From positions 1-64,000 of the forward strand of contig NZ_JAKCMI010000030.1 of the NCBI RefSeq assembly GCF_021412585.1: DNA of 64,000 nt, read 5' to 3'. The stretch is from Halomonas alkalisoli. Its GTDB lineage: Bacteria; Pseudomonadota; Gammaproteobacteria; Pseudomonadales; Halomonadaceae. Of the stretch, positions 34,411-42,520 are shown in pieces (position 1 is the first letter of the stretch; each line of letters starts with the position of its first letter). Made by a program: the position numbers and the translations under genes. The notes under the pieces were generated by a model, which was not told the DNA's origin, did not search any database, and worked only from the letters and a program-made list of their open reading frames with translations.

Positions 34411-34897
34411 GCGCTGCGCCGAGCTGCTCCTGGGGGTGGGCTGTGCCCTGCCCTTGTTGACCATTGTATTGGTGACCTTTGTCGACGTCTTTGCTCGCTA
34501 CCTATTCTCTCGGCCGATCTTGGGCTCATCGGAGCTGATCGAGTACTGCATGGCGCTGACCGTATTTTCGTCGTTGCCGCTGGTCAGCTGGAAGGGGGAG
34601 CATGTCTCGGTGTCGCTTCTCAATGGGCTCAAGGGGTGGGGGCGTATAGTCAGAAGCCTATTGATAGGCCTGGTCTCTACCTTCGCCATGTTGTTGCTTT
34701 CTAGGCTGCTTTGGAATCAAGCAACAAACTATCTAGCGTACGATACGAGAACTCTATTTATGCAGCTGCCCATGGGATATTTGGCTATTGCTATGAGCCT
34801 GTTTTCGGCGCTATCTGCTCTAGGAGTGATATTGGCTACCTGGAATGAAATTCATGCGGCCATCGACCAGAGAAAAGCGGAGAGCTCGTCATGTTGA
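34394..34897 (+). CDS. TRAP transporter small permease, DctQ family
   Basis: The 167-residue protein has four membrane segments (about residues 12-32, 48-64, 86-108 and 126-150) with the DctQ signature VTFVDVFARYLF and WKGEHVSVSLL. It overlaps the dctP end by 17 bp and the dctM start by 7 bp. Two nearby ATGs (34385, 34394) are possible; the later one gives the usual basic lead KSSVKRCAELLL. It forms the inner-membrane complex with DctM. Confidence 0.85.
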   Translation: MKSSVKRCAELLLGVGCALPLLTIVLVTFVDVFARYLFSRPILGSSELIEYCMALTVFSSLPLVSWKGEHVSVSLLNGLKGWGRIVRSLLIGLVSTFAMLLLSRLLWNQATNYLAYDTRTLFMQLPMGYLAIAMSLFSALSALGVILATWNEIHAAIDQRKAESSSC

Positions 34898-36189
34898 TCG
34901 CAACGCTTGGTATCAGCCTCGTGCTTTTTCTGGCCTTTCTTGGGACCCCCTTGGGACTCTCAATGTTATTAGTCGGAATCGGTGGATTTGCCTGGATACG
35001 TGGTATCGATGCGGCCCTGTTCATGGGCTCGCAAACGGTAATCGATGCCTCCGCCAACTATGGCCTGTCGGTTCTTCCCATGTTTATTCTCATGGGGGTC
35101 TTTATCCATCGCTCAAATATTGCCGACGAGCTCTATGAGTTTGCCAATCGGGTTGCTGGCAACGTTAAGGGTAGCCTGGCTCAGGCCACGGTGGGCTCCT
35201 GTGCCATGTTTGGCGTGCTGACTGGTAGCTCTATCGCCACGGCGGCGACAATGAGCAAGGTCGCGATTCCACCGATGCGCAAGCTGGGCTACAGCGATAC
35301 CCTTTCCACTGGCTGCGTAGCTTCTGCTGGCGTGCTTGGAATGCTGATCCCGCCTAGCGTACCCCTGATTATCTTCGGCCTGATCTCGGATCAGGACATC
35401 CTGTCACTGTTTATCGCAGCGATCGGCCCTGGCTTACTGGTGGCACTACTTTTTTCTATAACGATCTGGGTTATCGCTACTGTTCGTCCGGAGCTTTGTC
35501 CCAACCCCCAGTCTTCTGCCGAGCGGCGTCGCAGATCGACGAGTAGTGCTAAGACACTAATCCCCTTCTTCTTTCTTTTTCTACTGGTAGTGGGCGGCAT
35601 GTACAGTGGTGTCTTTACCATCACCGAGGCGGCGGGTATCGGTGCCTTCGGTGCCTTCCTGATTGCCCTGCTGCGTCGAAAGCTATGCCCGACAAGTTTC
35701 CTCGCCTGCCTGGTGGATGCCGCCAAGACAACGGGAAAGCTGTTCGTCGTGGTCTTCGGAGCCATGGTCTTCGGCACCTTTATCAATATGACCGGCATGG
35801 CCCGGGAGTTGGTACAGGTGATCGAATCCCTCAATCTTGGGCTCTTCGGGTTGTTGTTGGTGTTGATGCTGATGTACTTCGTGCTGGGAGCGGTGCTGGA
35901 AACCATCGGAGTGATGATCCTGACGGTGCCTATTCTGCTCCCGGTGATGACGCTCTATGGTGTCGATCTGGTGTGGTTCGGGATTTTTGTGGTGATGATG
36001 ATCGAGATCGGCATGTTGACTCCGCCGATCGGCATTAATGTCTTTACGGTGTCCTCGGTCTTTCCCGATATCCCGCTGAAGAAGATCTTCCTGGGCACGG
36101 CTCCCTTCCTGGTCGCCAACCTTGTCGCCGTGTTGGCCATCGTACTCTTCCCGGAAATCGCCATGCTACCCCTCGCCTGGCTAGGTTAG
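34891..36189 (+). CDS. TRAP transporter large permease, DctM family
   Basis: The 432-residue protein has about twelve membrane segments and DctM hallmarks: LPMFILMGVFIHRSNIADEL, GSCAMFGVLTGSSIATAATM and VASAGVLGMLIPPSVPLIIF. Later, GAVLETIGVMILTVPILLPV marks the second half. It completes the DctPQM importer, which uses a sodium gradient. It ends 31 bp before the decayed GMC gene. Confidence 0.93.
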   Translation: MLIATLGISLVLFLAFLGTPLGLSMLLVGIGGFAWIRGIDAALFMGSQTVIDASANYGLSVLPMFILMGVFIHRSNIADELYEFANRVAGNVKGSLAQATVGSCAMFGVLTGSSIATAATMSKVAIPPMRKLGYSDTLSTGCVASAGVLGMLIPPSVPLIIFGLISDQDILSLFIAAIGPGLLVALLFSITIWVIATVRPELCPNPQSSAERRRRSTSSAKTLIPFFFLFLLVVGGMYSGVFTITEAAGIGAFGAFLIALLRRKLCPTSFLACLVDAAKTTGKLFVVVFGAMVFGTFINMTGMARELVQVIESLNLGLFGLLLVLMLMYFVLGAVLETIGVMILTVPILLPVMTLYGVDLVWFGIFVVMMIEIGMLTPPIGINVFTVSSVFPDIPLKKIFLGTAPFLVANLVAVLAIVLFPEIAMLPLAWLG

Positions 36190-36220
36190 GCCTCTCGTAA
36201 GAGCATGAAGGAGAATTAGG

Positions 36221-36729
36221 ATGCGTTTCGACTATATCGTGGTCGGCGCCGGTTCGGCCGGTGCGTGCTGGCCAATCGGTTGAGTCAATCGGGACGTTAT
36301 TCGGTAGCCCTCCTGGAGGCAGGTCGGGCCAAGGGACCGTTCCCCCTGGATTCACTTGCCGGTGGGCCTGCAGAAAGCCATGGCTGATCCAACGCTGGAG
36401 TGGCGGTTGCCGAATCCGCGGGCAGCCCGAGGATTCGGCAACGCGATGTGGCCTTGATGATCCGAAGCCTGGAGACCGCCCGTGAGCTGGCCGATCAGCC
36501 GGCGCTAAGAGCGCTCATCGATACGGAATTGGCCCCCGGCCCGACGGTAATGGGAGAGGCGGACCTCGAGGCTTGGATACGCCAAACGGCGGTTTCCGTT
36601 TACCACCCGGTGGAAACCTCGCGGGTGGCGGATGCCTCCATCATGCCGACGCTGGTGTCGGGGAATACCAATGCACCGTCGATCATGATCGGCGAGAAGG
36701 GGGCCACCATGATCCTGGGGGCCCGGTGA
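36221..36729 (+). pseudogene. Decayed GMC-family (choline/alcohol dehydrogenase-like) oxidoreductase
   Basis: The gene starts normally after AAGGAG with MRFDYIVVGAGSAG, the FAD-binding start of GMC enzymes, but a 1-nt loss near 36263 shifts the frame. The frame CVLANRLSQSGRYSVALLEAG follows, then another shift to [20 protein letters not shown]. After that about 300 residues are missing, and the C-terminus resumes at [20 protein letters not shown] and ends [19 protein letters not shown]. Part of the HPVGT...GLRV segment is also lost. Functional GMC enzymes have 530-560 residues. It would have oxidised an alcohol to the aldehyde used by the next gene. Confidence 0.85.
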
Positions 36730-36740
36730 GGAGGAATAGT

Positions 36741-38165
36741 ATGAGTATCGTTAAGTCGGAACAGTATATCGGGGGACGCTTGCGCCCCTCGGCTTCTTCA
36801 GGATGTTTGGAAGTCATCGATCCCTATCGAGGTGAGGTCATCGCCCGGGTACCCCGTGGCCATCGAGACGATGTGGATGCTGCCGTGGATGCGGCAAGGC
36901 GCGCTTTCCCGGCCTGGGGCGAGACATCACCGGCGCGTCGGAAGGCTTACCTTAAGGACCTGTTGGAGCAACTGATAACACGTCGGGAAGCCGCTGCGGA
37001 CGTCATCACCGCCGAGATCGGCGTGCCGCGTCGCCTGGCCCGCACCATGCAACTGGATATGCCGATCGGCATCCTCGAGGCAACGCTGGCCGCTATGGAC
37101 GAGATTCCCTGGGTGGAAACGATTGGCCATAGCGGCGTGCTGCGCGAGCCCATCGGGGTCGTGGCGGCGGTGACGCCCTGGAACGTGCCTCTTCATCAGA
37201 TCATGGCCAAGCTGGCGCCGGCCCTCGCCGCCGGTTGCACCCTGGTACTCAAGCCCAGTGAGGTGTCTCCGCTCAGCGCCTACTTCCTGGCCGAGTTGGT
37301 TGATGCCATCGGACTGCCGGAGGGGGTCTTCAACCTGGTTTGCGGCGACGCCGAGGCTGTGGCCAAGCCGCTGGTGGCCCATCCCGGGGTGGATATGGTC
37401 AGCTTCACCGGCTCGGTGGAAGTGGGCAAGGCGGTCATGTCTGCCGCAGCGGCCAATCTGGCCAAGGTGAACCTGGAGCTGGGTGGCAAGTCGGTCAACC
37501 TGATGGCGCCAGGCACCGACCCGGAGAAGGTCGCCGCCGCCGCTTTGCGTCAGTGCTGGACCAACGCCGGCCAGATCTGTGTCTCCCACTCCCGGCTGCT
37601 GGTGCCGAGGTCCGAGCAGGAGGCTCTCTGCGAGCGGCTTCTGGTCGCCTCCGTCGACTGGACGCTCGGCGATCCCAACGAGGAGACTACTTGGGTGGGC
37701 CCCCTGGCTACCCGTGGCCAGTTTCACAAGGCGCGTGACTATATGATCGGGGCCGAGGCCGAAGGGGCCGTCTGTATCGTGGGCGGGAGTGCCGCTGTCG
37801 ATGAAGAGGCGCCCGGGAATCTGATCCCGCCGACCATCTATCGTGATGTGACGCCGACCATGCGTATCGCCCAGGAGGAAACCTTCGCCCCCATTCTCAC
37901 GGTGATGCCCTACGACGACCTGGATGAGGCGGTGGCCATCGCCAACCAGCTGCCCCTGGGGCTCTCCGGGTCGGTATGGGCCCCGAGTCATGCCGAGGCC
38001 GTCGCCCTGGCCAAGTGCCTGCGCACCGGTCAGGTCTTTATCAATGGTGCCCCGCCCAACTTCGCTGCGCCCTTCGGCGGTTACAAGCAGTCGGGAATCG
38101 GGCGCGAATATGGCCGCTATGGCATCGAGGAGTATTTCGAGCTTAAGTCTATCCATGGCTATTGA
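36741..38165 (+). CDS. Aldehyde dehydrogenase family protein
   Basis: The 474-residue enzyme has the full ALDH core: VAAVTPWNVPLHQIMAKLAP, VNLELGGKSVNLM with the general-base glutamate, NAGQICVSHSRLLV with the catalytic cysteine, and GYKQSGIGREYGRYGIEEY at the end. Subfamily is not clear; it oxidises an aldehyde to an acid with NAD(P). A GAGGAG site precedes the ATG, 11 bp after the GMC remnant. The remnant's former product would be the natural substrate. Confidence 0.9.
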   Translation: MSIVKSEQYIGGRLRPSASSGCLEVIDPYRGEVIARVPRGHRDDVDAAVDAARRAFPAWGETSPARRKAYLKDLLEQLITRREAAADVITAEIGVPRRLARTMQLDMPIGILEATLAAMDEIPWVETIGHSGVLREPIGVVAAVTPWNVPLHQIMAKLAPALAAGCTLVLKPSEVSPLSAYFLAELVDAIGLPEGVFNLVCGDAEAVAKPLVAHPGVDMVSFTGSVEVGKAVMSAAAANLAKVNLELGGKSVNLMAPGTDPEKVAAAALRQCWTNAGQICVSHSRLLVPRSEQEALCERLLVASVDWTLGDPNEETTWVGPLATRGQFHKARDYMIGAEAEGAVCIVGGSAAVDEEAPGNLIPPTIYRDVTPTMRIAQEETFAPILTVMPYDDLDEAVAIANQLPLGLSGSVWAPSHAEAVALAKCLRTGQVFINGAPPNFAAPFGGYKQSGIGREYGRYGIEEYFELKSIHGY

Positions 38166-38203
38166 GCCTTGGGCCCATATTTTCCAAGCGCTAGGTGATA
38201 ACA

Positions 38204-39319
38204 ATGCAGAGAAAGACCGGTTTCTTCTTCGACGAGCGCTGCCTGTGGCATAGCGCCGGCCAGCACGTACTGGTGATGCCCGTGGGGGGCTGGGTGCAGC
38301 CCCCGGCGGGGGCCGGCCATGCCGAATCCCCCGAGACCAAGCGACGACTCAAGAACCTGATGGATGTCTCGGGCCTGACTGCCCAGTTGATGCAGAGCTC
38401 GGCGTCTCCGGCCAGTGAGGAGAGCTTGCTGCGGGTGCATACGCCCGACTACCTGAGAAAATTCAAGGAACTCAGTGATCAGGGGTATGGCAGTGTGGGC
38501 CTCCATGCTCCGGTGGGGCCCGGCAGCTATGAGATCGCCAAGGTCTCGGCCGGGCTGGCCATCGCCGCCGTCGAGGCGGTGGTGACCGGCGAGTTGGAGA
38601 ATGCCTACTCCCTATCTCGCCCCCCGGGGCATCACTGTTTGCCCGACGAGGGCATGGGCTTCTGCTATTTGTCGAATATCGCCATCGCGGTAGAGGACGC
38701 CAAGGCGCGTCATGGCCTGGGCCGGGTGGCGATCCTCGACTGGGATGTCCACCAGGGCAATGGTACCCAGGCGATCTTCTATGAACGCCCCGATGTATTG
38801 ACGATCTCGCTGCATCAGGACGGCGCCTTTCCCCGCGGCTACGGCGGTGCCCAGGATCGTGGGACCGGCGATGGCGAGGGTTATAACATCAATGTGCCGC
38901 TGATTCCGGGTGGCGGCGGTGATGCCTACCGCCACGCCATGGAGCGCATCGTGGTGCCGGCGTTGGAGCGCTTCGAACCGGAGCTGATCGTGGTTGCCTG
39001 CGGCTATGACGCCAACTCCATGGATCCGCTGGGGCGCATGATGCTGGGCAGCGAAGACTTCCGCCAGATGACCGAGACAGTGATAGCAGTGGCGGATCGA
39101 CTCTGTGGCGGACGACTGGTCATGGTCCACGAGGGAGGTTATTCCGAGGCCTATGTACCTTTCTGTGGCCATGCGGTAATCGAGGCACTAGCCGGTGTAC
39201 GTACTGAGGTGGAAGACGTGGCCTATGCCGCGATTCAGGATCAGCAACCCCGACGCGAGCAGCGGGAGTTGCAGCGTGAGCTGATCGATCAGCAGGCTCA
39301 AAGCCTCTTTGCAGGATAG
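38204..39319 (+). CDS. Histone-deacetylase-like amidohydrolase (acetylpolyamine amidohydrolase type)
   Basis: The 371-residue zinc hydrolase has the deacetylase motifs LSRPPGHHCLPDEGMGFCYL, the metal ligands in LDWDVHQGNGTQ and VVACGYDANSMDPLG, and the tyrosine-bearing VHEGGYSEAYVPF. Bacterial members remove acetyl groups from acetylpolyamines or other N-acyl amines. It directly follows the aldehyde dehydrogenase in the TRAP operon, and an aminotransferase is convergent, so an N-acylated amine or amino acid could be the imported compound. ATG 38204 was preferred over GTG 38195 because the AGGTGA site suits it. Confidence 0.88.
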   Translation: MQRKTGFFFDERCLWHSAGQHVLVMPVGGWVQPPAGAGHAESPETKRRLKNLMDVSGLTAQLMQSSASPASEESLLRVHTPDYLRKFKELSDQGYGSVGLHAPVGPGSYEIAKVSAGLAIAAVEAVVTGELENAYSLSRPPGHHCLPDEGMGFCYLSNIAIAVEDAKARHGLGRVAILDWDVHQGNGTQAIFYERPDVLTISLHQDGAFPRGYGGAQDRGTGDGEGYNINVPLIPGGGGDAYRHAMERIVVPALERFEPELIVVACGYDANSMDPLGRMMLGSEDFRQMTETVIAVADRLCGGRLVMVHEGGYSEAYVPFCGHAVIEALAGVRTEVEDVAYAAIQDQQPRREQRELQRELIDQQAQSLFAG

Positions 39320-39348
39320 GCAACAAACTATCGAGCTAAATGGCATGG

Positions 39349-39375
39349 CGCCCCCTGGCCAGATGGCAGGGGGCG
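39349..39375 (+). terminator. Stem-loop at the end of the TRAP/deacetylase operon
   Basis: CGCCCCCTG pairs with CAGGGGGCG around a 9-nt loop, followed by TTATC. The T content is low, so efficiency is uncertain. It lies 30 bp past the deacetylase stop; the rest of the gap to 39490 shows no other feature. Confidence 0.55.
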
Positions 39376-39489
39376 TTATCATCTGGGTAACATCAAAGGC
39401 CGATAGGGCGCGACAATTCTTTCGAATATCGTCGAAGGCTGAGTGGTTGATGTAAGAGGAGACATATATTGATTCTGGTGTTTTCAGTA

Positions 39490-39514
39490 TAAAAAAAGGG
39501 AGCCATTGGCTCCC
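39490..39514 (-). terminator. Rho-independent terminator of the aminotransferase gene
   Basis: On the minus strand GGGAGCC-AAT-GGCTCCC is followed by seven T residues. It lies 37 bp past the aminotransferase stop. Confidence 0.8.
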
Positions 39515-39550
39515 ATAAGGCGACGGAAATATCGAGAGAAATCGACTGGT

Positions 39551-40915
39551 TCAGGCAGCTTCTAGCCCCGTAGCCACCCGATCCAGTGCCAGGCTCAGGG
39601 TGGTGACGATTTCATCGAGCTGGGCTTCCTCAATGATCAGTGGTGGCGCGATGGCGATGGTGTCACCGGCGATGGGACGGATCAGCAGACCATGCGCCTC
39701 AGCGATATCCACGACCTGCTTGGCCACGCCCTGGGAAGGCTCGAACTGGGCCTTGGTCGACTTGTCGCGAACCAGCTCGATGCCCATCAGTAGTCCGGCA
39801 CCACGGATATCACCCACCAGGGGATGTTCGCGTAAGGGCTCGAGGCGGGACGCGAGGTAGTCGCCCTTGGCACGGGCCTGGCCGGCGATGTCACGCTCTT
39901 CGTAGATCTTCAGTGCCTCAAGGGCCACGGCGGCACATACCGGGTGACCACCGTAGGTATAGCCATGGCCGAAGATCCCCAGGCGTTCGCTCTGCTGGAC
40001 CATGGCCTGGTAGATCGATTCGGTCATCAGCGTCGCCGAGATCGGCAGGTAGGCTGAGGATAGTGCCTTGGCACTGGTTAGGATATCCGGACGCATGCCT
40101 ACGGTCTGACTGCCCCATAGCTGACCGGTGCGTCCGAAACCGCAAATCACCTCGTCGGCAATCAGAAGGATGTCATGCCTTTCCAGTAGTACATTGAGCC
40201 GGGGGAAGTAGTCCGACGGTGGAACCACCACGCCTCCAACCCCCATGATCGGCTCGGCGAAGAAGGCGGCGATGTTATCGGCCCCCTCTTTCTCGATCAG
40301 GGCCTCCACGTTGCCGATCATGCGCTCGGTGAACTGGGCCTCGCTCTCGCCGGGTCGGCCAAAGCGATAGTAGTGGGGACAGTCCACATGCAGCACCCAG
40401 TCGAAGGGCAGGTTGAACTCCTCATGCATATGCGGCAGGCCGGTGACGCTGGCGGTCGCCAGGCCAGTACCGTGGTAGCCGCGCTGCCGGCCGATGATCT
40501 TGCGCTTGCCCGGTTTACCCTGGGCGTGGTGGTAGTACCAGGCAAGCTTGATGGCGGTGTCGTTGGCCTCACTGCCCGAGGATTGGAAGAGTGCCTTGGA
40601 CATCGGCACCGGGGCCATCTGCACCAGCTTCTCGGCAAGCTCGATGGTCGGTGCATTGGAGCGATGGGCAAAGGTCTGGCCATAGGGGAGGGTACGTAGC
40701 TGCCGGACTGCGGCCTCGATCAGTCGTTCCTCGCTGTAGCCCAGGGCAGTACACCAGAGCCCGGAGACCCCCTCGATATAACGTTTGCCCTGATCGTCTT
40801 CCACATATACCCCCTCCCCGCGAGCCAGCACCGCGGGCCCCTGGCGTTCGTGGAGAGCGAGATTGGTTTGGGGATGCACCAGGTAGGTAATGTCCTTTTT
40901 ATGTAATTCGTTCAT
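39551..40915 (-). CDS. Class III aminotransferase (omega-amine:pyruvate type)
   Basis: The 454-residue PLP enzyme has the class III landmarks LFQSSGSEANDTAIKLAWYY, GYHGTGLATASVTG, ILLIADEVICGFGRTG with the cofactor aspartate, and the Schiff-base lysine in LTSAKALSSAYLPI. Relatives transaminate putrescine, taurine, beta-alanine or other omega-amines with pyruvate. An operator of the island's IclR type lies 90 bp upstream. It would complete a route that frees an amine (deacetylase) and removes its nitrogen. The substrate is not determined. Confidence 0.9.
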   Translation of the reverse strand: MNELHKKDITYLVHPQTNLALHERQGPAVLARGEGVYVEDDQGKRYIEGVSGLWCTALGYSEERLIEAAVRQLRTLPYGQTFAHRSNAPTIELAEKLVQMAPVPMSKALFQSSGSEANDTAIKLAWYYHHAQGKPGKRKIIGRQRGYHGTGLATASVTGLPHMHEEFNLPFDWVLHVDCPHYYRFGRPGESEAQFTERMIGNVEALIEKEGADNIAAFFAEPIMGVGGVVVPPSDYFPRLNVLLERHDILLIADEVICGFGRTGQLWGSQTVGMRPDILTSAKALSSAYLPISATLMTESIYQAMVQQSERLGIFGHGYTYGGHPVCAAVALEALKIYEERDIAGQARAKGDYLASRLEPLREHPLVGDIRGAGLLMGIELVRDKSTKAQFEPSQGVAKQVVDIAEAHGLLIRPIAGDTIAIAPPLIIEEAQLDEIVTTLSLALDRVATGLEAA

Positions 40916-41004
40916 GGTCGCTTCACTTCTTGGTGGGAGAGACGGAGCCGAGCTCCGGCGATGCTACGAAGCTAGCCCCTTCTCGGCTATGGCCTCAAAC
41001 ACAT

Positions 41005-41021
41005 ATTTCACGCTGTGAAAA
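41005..41021. promoter_or_regulatory. IclR-type operator 2 (aminotransferase gene)
   Basis: ATTTCACGCTGTGAAAA shows the same 7-3-7 inverted-repeat layout (one mismatch in the outer base) as the site at 33276. It lies 90 bp before the aminotransferase start on the minus strand. Confidence 0.6.
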
Positions 41022-41049
41022 TCCGAATGGAAGTCTCTCGGCCGAATCC

Positions 41050-41316
41050 GCGCCGGTCTACTATTGGCTACCGGATCGTATCCGCGCCCATGCGCGGATC
41101 TATTTCCTCGACCTAGTCATGTACCGCGTGCTGATGATGCGGCTGAAGGCCGGCGAGCACCCTATGTCGCCGACTCGGGCACTGGAAATTGCCTGCAAAA
41201 TCCAATTCCATCAGGTCCTGCTTCACCGTCGAGAGACGGCGAGCGGCCTGACAAAATTGAAACCTGAACAACGCGGCCTCTTCGAGGCCATCGACCTGCC
41301 GGCACCTACCGAATAA
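41050..41316 (+). pseudogene. C-terminal remnant of an IS1634/IS4-type transposase
   Basis: About 88 codons ending at 41316 resemble the end of IS1634-like DDE transposases: VYYWLPDRIRAHARIYFLDL, then MSPTRALEIACKIQFHQVLL and a C-terminal AIDLPAP. The preceding 450 or more residues, including the catalytic acids, are absent. No terminal repeats are obvious. It lies in the 534-bp gap between the aminotransferase and TAXI genes, and together with the remnant near 29 kb it brackets the island. Confidence 0.65.
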
Positions 41317-41449
41317 TGCTTGCAGTGCCAATTTTTACAACGCGTTTCAGGTAAATCAGTAGATTACGGTTCTATCTGTTGGACTCCGGAGCTCCTGACT
41401 CATTGACACACGAAATTGCGCCAGAGCATCGCCGGACGCAACTTAATCA

Positions 41450-42493
41450 TTACTTCAACTCTGAGGGCACAAGGTTGTCGGGGATGTCGAGCCCTACCTC
41501 CTGATAATAACGAAGAGCACCGGGATGCAGGGGGGTGTTCATATCCTGGAAGACGGTATCCAGAGACAGGTTGCGCATCTGCGGAATCGCATTTTGCTTT
41601 TCCTCCAAGTTCTCCCAGAATGCCTTGGTCATCGCATAAATGGCTTCTTCCGGCATGTCCTTGTTGGTCGCCATGCCTATGGTCACCTGTATGGACCGAG
41701 CTGGCTCGGTATTGACCTGATTATCGCCGTATATTCCAGCAGGCAATTCCGCTATGCGAAAGCCAGGCCGGCTCAGTACAGCCTCAAGATCACCTTCTTC
41801 TGTTTCCGGAATACTCAAGAAACGAATCTTATTGGCCATCGCTATCTGGGTCAAGATAGGGCTGGGAGCCTGGGTTGGATTGAAATAGACATCAATGTTT
41901 CCATCTTGAAAGCTCTGAGCAGCCGCATCCCAGCTGATATTGATTGCCCGATAGTCTTCGCCAGCCTTATAGCCAGTCACGCCCTCTATAAGCGGCTCAA
42001 CCGTTTGTCGTGCCTGTCCGGTCGGCGGTCCAGTAAAAACGCGCTTCCCCTGCAGGTCGGCGTATGTCTCTATTCCAGAGTCTGCATAAACTACTGCATG
42101 ATAGAGCCCCATGGGATAATTGAAAATGGCGCGCATATTGTCATATAGTTCAGGTGCCTGAGGTAGTGTCTCAAACATGCCAGTACCACTCTGCATCAAC
42201 GCCGCCATGCCCGGCGAAAAGCTAGCAGTAAGCTGTGTAACTCCTTGAGCCGTAGCAACGGCATGCTCCGGACCACTACCGGTCGCATCGACTTGAATTG
42301 CATACTCCGTCTGGTTGCTAACAATATCAGAAAACACAGTCGACACCACATAGGGAGAGCTCCCCGTACCGAGCGTTTTGAGCCGGTAGTTTGATTGTGC
42401 AAGGCTCTCATCGGAGCTGATCATACCGAGTACGCCGCTCAGCAGAGCTCCTCCTATCAAGGTCATCGTCAAGGGTTTTATTACTTTTATCAT
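41450..42493 (-). CDS. TAXI-family TRAP transporter solute-binding protein
   Basis: The 347-residue protein has a signal peptide (LTMTLIGGALLSGVLGMISS) and the TAXI-type pattern LGTGSSPYVVSTVFSDIV, then VDATGSGPEHAVATAQGVTQ and LQGKRVFTGPPTGQARQTVE. TAXI binding proteins deliver small acidic solutes to fused DctQM permeases, and one is encoded 27 bp upstream. The gene is less GC-rich in codon third positions than the hpa genes, in keeping with the island. Confidence 0.9.
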   Translation of the reverse strand: MIKVIKPLTMTLIGGALLSGVLGMISSDESLAQSNYRLKTLGTGSSPYVVSTVFSDIVSNQTEYAIQVDATGSGPEHAVATAQGVTQLTASFSPGMAALMQSGTGMFETLPQAPELYDNMRAIFNYPMGLYHAVVYADSGIETYADLQGKRVFTGPPTGQARQTVEPLIEGVTGYKAGEDYRAINISWDAAAQSFQDGNIDVYFNPTQAPSPILTQIAMANKIRFLSIPETEEGDLEAVLSRPGFRIAELPAGIYGDNQVNTEPARSIQVTIGMATNKDMPEEAIYAMTKAFWENLEEKQNAIPQMRNLSLDTVFQDMNTPLHPGALRYYQEVGLDIPDNLVPSELK

Positions 42494-42520
42494 GATGGTG
42501 CTCCTTCTCTGGCTTGTTGG

